From: Heterodera schachtii
Lineage: Eukaryota > Nematoda > Chromadorea > Rhabditida > Heteroderidae
Reading direction: 5' to 3'
DNA length: 64,000 bases
NCBI GenBank assembly: GCA_023374025.1
Contig: SIJG01000036.1
Coordinates: forward strand, 1 to 64,000
Position numbers and translations under genes: made by a program. Below are positions 59,212-64,000 of the stretch, piece by piece. The notes below the pieces were generated by a model. The model was given only the letters and a program-made list of their open reading frames with translations. It made no database searches and was not told the DNA's origin. How positions within the stretch are numbered: the stretch's first letter is position 1; the number at the start of each line of letters is the position of its first letter.

Positions 59212-60347
59212 ATGAAAATATTTTTAATATTCTTATTATTATTATCAATTAATGAAATTGAGGCTGGCAAAATAAAGGAAGAAAAAAGTTTTGACGAAAT
59301 ATTTGGCCAAAAATGGGACGAAAGAACAGAAGAAAACATTTGTCGAATTGATGAAATAATTCATGGAGCAACTGATGATCAAAATAATCAAATTGGACAA
59401 AATGGTCAACAATTTAATCAGGTTTTTGATCAAATTTTGGAAGTGAAAGATGAAGAGAAAAGTGAAGAAATGTCCATAAACAGTGATCAATTGGTGCAAT
59501 TATCAAGAAGTAATGGACATATTTGTGATCAAAATCGAATTTTAAATGACAAACAAAAGAAAGAAATTGTAGAAAAATTCCATAAAATAAAAGAGAAAAT
59601 TAAGCAAATGGGAAAGAAAAATATTCAAAAAAAGAATGGAATAAAATTGAAAGAAAAATCGCAAAAAAATTGGGAACAAATAAAGAGAAAATTTACAAAT
59701 GGAAAAGAGAATTTGGACTAAATATAAATAAATATTCGGAAGAGGAAAAACGCAAAATAATAAAACATTTTGATCAAATATATGCTAAAATAAAAAATAA
59801 ATTAAAGGAAAAATTGAAGGGAAAAAGGACAAAATATCAAAAAATAATAGCAAAACATTTGGGCATAAATATCAGAAATATTAAAAGATGGAAGAAAGAA
59901 ATAAAAAATGGAAAATTTGTGAAAAAGCAAGAAAATACTGAGCAAAAAAGAGAAATTATTGATAATTATTTGAAAATAAAAAATGAATTTATACAAATTG
60001 GAAAACATTCACGGAAGGAATGGAAAGAATTTAGAGCAAAAATTAATCATATTTTTGGTGTGGATACTGTGACAATTGAAAGATGGGCCAAGAAAATTGG
60101 CATCATGCAAAAAGTTTTTAAAGGTTTTTTTAATAGGAATAAATTTTTTCATATTTAAAAATATTTTACAGAGCAAAAAATGTTAGCAATTGCTGAAAAA
60201 ATGGAAATGATGAAGCAATATTATCAGATGAAAAAGCAAACTCCAAAGCTTTCCGATGAAAAAATTGCCGAAATTTTGAAAATCTCTTCTTCATCATTAT
60301 CCAGATTTAAAGTTGCATTTAAAGAAGAAAATGTGGAGATGTTTTGA
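59212..60347 (+). pseudogene. Nearly intact HTH-repeat family member with one frameshift
   Basis: Exon 1 is 59212-60123 and exon 2 60172-60347. The signal peptide (MKIFLIFLLLLSINEIEAGK), acidic region (EEKSEEMSINSDQLVQL) and start of module 1 are open. Near 59620 a run of five A stands where other copies have three, shifting the frame; beyond it the gene is open through module 1 (NKEKIYKWKREFG), module 2 (AKHLGINIRNIKRWKKEIK), module 3 (VTIERWAKKIGIM) and module 4 (KIAEILKISSSSLSRFKVAF). The change is a homopolymer length difference, so sequencing error is possible and this could be a third functional gene. It is diverged from the mirror pair. Confidence 0.72.
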
Positions 60348-61039
60348 TTTGTTGTCGCTGGAAAATTTCAAGAATATTTTCTAAAATTATTGCTCGATTT
60401 ATATTTGTTGTTTTTCGATATTTGTCCTTTATTAGACCCAAAACAATCCTTTGTAATTTTATTTGTTACCTGGAAAAATTTCATCAAATACACCCCTATG
60501 AATTGAAAAAGTTTCTCAAAAATTGATAACCAAAAACTAATTTTTTTTTTTCTTCATAAAAATTTAGGTTTAAAAATTTCCGTATGTTTTCAAATGCAAC
60601 ATTTTTTGACTGTTTGGATACGGTATTTTTAATTTAATTACTTTAAATATTTTTTTTTGTAAACACGACAATTAATGTTTTTATGTGTATATGGTGCCGT
60701 ACAAATCGCAAATGTCATTTAAAAAAATAATTAAGAATTTAAAATACATATACCACAATTCGAAGAATGCCAAAAAACATAAAAAAATGATTGCCGAAAA
60801 ATTCAAAACAAAAATTCATCATATTTCAAAAATTTTAAAATAGTTATTCGTCAAATTTAAATGATAAATTCCGGCACTGCCCGTGCCGGAAGTGCATCAT
60901 CTGTGATAAAAGCTTTTAAGAAACGGTTAAATTTGAACGAATGATAAAATTAACGATTTATTTTCTAAATAACAATCATTAATTAATTGAATATTAATTA
61001 TAATCCAAGAATTCTAACAATATAAATTTTTTACCGTTT
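60348..61039. other. AT-rich spacer
   Basis: No gene is recognised. A short segment (60860-60905) has a CCGGCACTGCCCGTGCCGG inverted repeat, a possible small hairpin. Confidence 0.4.
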
Positions 61040-61430
61040 TTAATGGGAGGAGAGGGCCAGCAAGAAATTTGTGCCCAAACCGCTGCCTAATGATGCAAAA
61101 ATGATGCCAATTAGTGACAGTGTGAATGAGTTGGAAAATGCCATAATGATAAAGCTGAGTGCCTGTATTATGCACACAATAAAGTGGCGAAAACTAAATT
61201 ATAATTTTATAATTATATTAATTAATCGAAGCTCCAAAATATTTATTATTTAAATAATTTCTGAAAAATAAAATAATATATTTTTTGCTTATTCAAAATG
61301 ATAAAAAAAAACTTTAAATTAGTAATAATTTTCATTTTTTAGTCCAAAAAATAAGGAACTGACAAAGCGAGGGTAAATTGGCAATAATAAAAATAATAAT
61401 TCAATGAATTTGATTATAGGGGAATTGAAG
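61040..61430 (-). pseudogene. Battenin (CLN3)-like fragment
   Basis: Two segments on the minus strand resemble the CLN3 lysosomal membrane protein: 61430-61341 (SPIIKFIELLFLLLPIYPRF, like the region before LLPYSPR in CLN3) and 61193-61040 (RHFIVCIIQALSFIIMAF, then IGIIFASLGSGLGTNFLLAL, matching the conserved GVVFAS.SSGLGE.TFL.L segment). The Glu of SGLGE is replaced. The second segment runs into an in-frame TAA at 61042-61040 where the family continues, and no canonical donor joins the two in phase. No other CLN3 exons are seen nearby, so I call it a decayed fragment. Lysosomal function is known for the family only. Confidence 0.5.
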
Positions 61431-61995
61431 GAGCAAGTTATTTACAGCAGGAGAAAACAGCAGCGCGAAAAAAACGCCATAAAATCACGTCCAAATTATA
61501 AATTGATTAAAAATTTAAAAATTAATAAATATTTAAAAATTATTTTAAAATAATTAAATAAATCAATGATCGAACAGCAGTAAATATAATTCCAATCACT
61601 GCTCATGAAAATGATAAATGTGGATGTTTTCCTATAAATTGACGATATTTTAGATAATGTTAACTTATTTAATTGTTTTATATATTATAATTATTGAAAA
61701 GTGAATTATTAAGCCGATTCAACTACAGTATAACTAAAAATTTAATTAAAAATCGACTAATTTTTGTCATTGATTTTATAGAATTTTGGAATATATTATT
61801 ACTTATTTTTTTTAAACTTTTTTTTTAAAAATTTTAATCGCCTATAATTTCTCAAAAAGTGATTAGAATCGCGCCAAAATTTTGCCCAGGTCGAGGACTA
61901 ATTTATCCTGTAAATATTCCAAGGCTATTTCAGAATAAAATTTTTATCAAATTAAATAATTAACAAAAAAAAAATGTGAATTTTACAACAAAATT

Positions 61996-62818
61996 TCAGT
62001 AATTTTCACGCCGAAGTTTGGCCTTAAACATGCAGCGAACCAACAGCATCAGGCACAGAATGGAGCACAGTGCGAGCACAATAAAGATGACAACGATGAC
62101 AAGATGAACGGATTTGAAAATGGATGAAAACTGCAAAAAAAAAAAAATAATTTAATAAATTTTCTTTTCTAATTAAAATTTCATAACTTTTTCATGGTAA
62201 AAATTTTCAAAATTGCAGCAAAATTCAAAAATTCTTGAATTAGAAAATTTTTTTTTCTTAACATTATGCTCAAATTAGATTTTATGAAGAATTTTCCTAG
62301 AAAAACATTAAAAATATGTTTCTCATGTATATTATATTAGCCTTATAAAAAGGCCTTTGGCCGAGCCCTCCCTAATTTTCGCAAACAAATTTATAACGCA
62401 AAATTTTGTGACATTTAATTGATTGAAATGCATATTATAAACACATTAAAAACTGATTTTAACGATCTTATAATTGAAAAGTGAAGAAATGTTTATTCCA
62501 GTAAATGGTGAAATTCATTTTTATGAAAATAGTATATTTAATATGAAAAAAACAGTAAAATTCATAAAATTTTGTGCGTATTTAGTACTGGTTTGAAAAA
62601 TGTTAAAATATGTAAATAAAATTATAAAAAATCTAAAAATTTTAATTTCAATAAATAAATAAAAATAAAATTTATATTACAAATATACAATTAAAATGCA
62701 AAAAAAAATTCTTTACCGATTCGTTGTCATCATTTTTGTCTTTGTCATCTTTGTTCGACAATTTGCCAGAAAATGTTGCAACAAATAACAAAGAAAAAAT
62801 AAATAATTTAAAAAACAT
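61996..62818 (-). CDS. Small signal-peptide/single-span membrane protein
   Basis: Two exons, 62818-62717 and 62130-61996, join at a phase-0 GT-AG intron to give 78 residues. The start is MFFKLFIFSLLFVATFSGKL, a likely signal peptide. A short, very acidic and lysine-rich outer segment (NKDDKDKNDDNES) follows, then a membrane span (VHLVIVVIFIVLALCSILCL) and a basic cytoplasmic end (RCMFKAKLRRENY). The topology is type I. The splice sites are good and the parts fit well together, but I know no family with this layout. It may be a nematode-specific micro-membrane protein; exon 2 alone could also be the tail of a longer receptor gene. Confidence 0.55.
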
Positions 62819-64000
62819 TTTCCGTTAATTTTGTTAAATTTTATTTACCGCAATTTAAATCGGAAATATTTTTTGAAGTGAATGAAAATCAATTTTCCAC
62901 CCCACTTTTATTTGTTCCACATCTGCTGCTGTTTGGCTTAGTCATTCATTCATTGCCACCCAACTCTGATGAGGGGACCGGTTGTGTGACTAATACATTT
63001 GTTAATCAAGTGGAAAAATTGCAAGAAAAATATTTGATTTTAGGGGTTCGAAGGTTTATTTGTTTGAAAAATTTTACGAATTTTTCTTAAAAAAATATTC
63101 ATTTTTCCAAATGCCGTCAAAAATTTAAAATTTTCATAACAATACCTTCGAAGCCATCGAGGAGATCAACAACTCATAAAATAAATATTTATTCAAATTA
63201 GGCGGAAGCGAGAAAATAAAAGTTAAGGTAAAACGGCGTTTTAAAGAAAATCAAAAATTTAATTTAAAAAAAAAGCTAAAGAATTTTCTATTTCATATGT
63301 AAAATTTTTTTCTAAATTTTTTTTATTAATAATTTTAAATATGTATTTTATTTTAAACAATTTTTTTTTATAAAATACATAAAAAAAAATTTATTTTCAT
63401 TTAGCTTGAATCAATTCTCATTAACTTCAATTAAAATGATTGCAAGAATAATATTCTGTTTTAGGGGTTCGAAGATTTATTTGTTTGAAAAATTTTTACG
63501 ATTTTTTCTTAAAAAATATTAAAATGTAAAAATTTAAAATTTTTCACAACAATGCATTCGAACCAATCGAGATCAACAACAAATTAACCATAAAATAAAT
63601 ATTTATTCCAATTAACGAAAAGCAGGAAAAAAGAAAAATTAAGTTGAAAGCGTCGTTTTTAATGATTTTTTCCAAAATTTAGGTCTATTTTTCTATATAT
63701 TAAGAAAAATAAGGGGTTTTCATTTCATTTATAAAATTTTCTGCTATGTTTTTTATTAATATTTTTCATTGACGTCAATTACTACGATTTTAGTGGAAAA
63801 TTATAGAAAAAAAAAATTCGATTTTAGGGATTCGAAATAAATGTTTTAAAATTAATTCGAATTTCTTTAAATAAAATAATTTTTATTTGGGCAAAATTAT
63901 AGCATCCCTTAGCCACATTTTCCTCATAAATTAAACAATTGGCCAAATTTTCATTTTTGCATTTTCTTTCCCACTATACATAATCTCTTCTTTAATTTTT
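62819..64000. other. AT-rich spacer to window end
   Basis: Apart from the tandem duplication at 63038-63660 nothing is recognised. A 70-codon frame at 62878-63090 partly overlaps the repeat and is not accepted. Confidence 0.45.
63038..63660 (+). repeat. Duplicated ~200-bp block
   Basis: 63038-63235 and 63457-63655 share TTTTAGGGGTTCGAAG, TTTATTTGTTTGAAAAATTT, ATCGAG..GATCAACAAC and AAAATAAATATTTATTC in the same order. A third partial start (TTTTAGGGATTCGAA) is at about 63823. Each block has an inverted TTCGAA near its ends. Confidence 0.7.

Noticed and set aside
62878..63090. 70-codon frame starting MNENQFSTPLL.
   Set aside because: Its second half is part of the duplicated 63-kb repeat and no splice partner is visible.

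Overview
This is eukaryotic, animal DNA, most probably from a nematode. Evidence: short AT-rich introns with TTTTCAG/TTTTTAG acceptors, a nematode-type chemoreceptor, a FLYWCH zinc-finger gene, a cyclin A and a cytosolic purine 5'-nucleotidase. Exons of the conserved genes are much richer in G+C than the introns and spacers. A family of secreted proteins and a dense load of small transposons would suit a plant-parasitic tylenchid (cyst or root-knot relative), but the genus is inferred, not shown. There are no bacterial operons or CRISPR arrays.

Layout. 0.1-2.5 kb: a terminal exon and a broken copy of a secreted helix-turn-helix (HTH) repeat family. 3.6-5.6 kb: an intact five-exon Sre-like receptor. 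5.8-12 kb: a transposon cluster around another broken HTH-family copy (minus strand). 12.5-15 kb: a FLYWCH zinc-finger gene (minus). 15-17.6 kb: four abutting or nearby small transposons. 18.4-22.4 kb: two broken HTH-family copies and duplicated gene fragments. 23.1 kb: tRNA-Leu(CAG). 25.8-35.0 kb: a 13-exon cyclin A gene whose first two exons are tandemly duplicated. 36.5-45.1 kb: a 16-exon NT5C2-type 5'-nucleotidase (minus), convergent with the cyclin. 47.9-60.3 kb: the main HTH-family cluster, with two intact near-identical genes on the arms of a large inverted duplication plus five broken copies. 61.0-62.8 kb: a battenin-like remnant and a small signal-peptide/membrane protein gene (both minus). 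63-63.7 kb: a tandem duplication.

The most unusual gene content is the HTH-repeat family. Each protein has a signal peptide, an acidic middle and four tandem, basic ~45-58-residue HTH-like modules, the last on a separate exon. At least thirteen copies or pieces lie in 60 kb, only two with a fully open frame. The secreted plus DNA-binding-like layout and fast turnover fit a parasitism or conflict family, but this is inference.

The most unusual DNA is a set of foldback elements of 240-470 bp with 8-9 bp target duplications. Several have ends made of G/C-rich short repeats that differ from element to element, while three share the same AT-rich internal core. Ordinary hAT-like MITEs with exact 8-bp duplications are also common. 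Gene models were spliced by eye; exon boundaries were checked for GT/GC-AG and phase.
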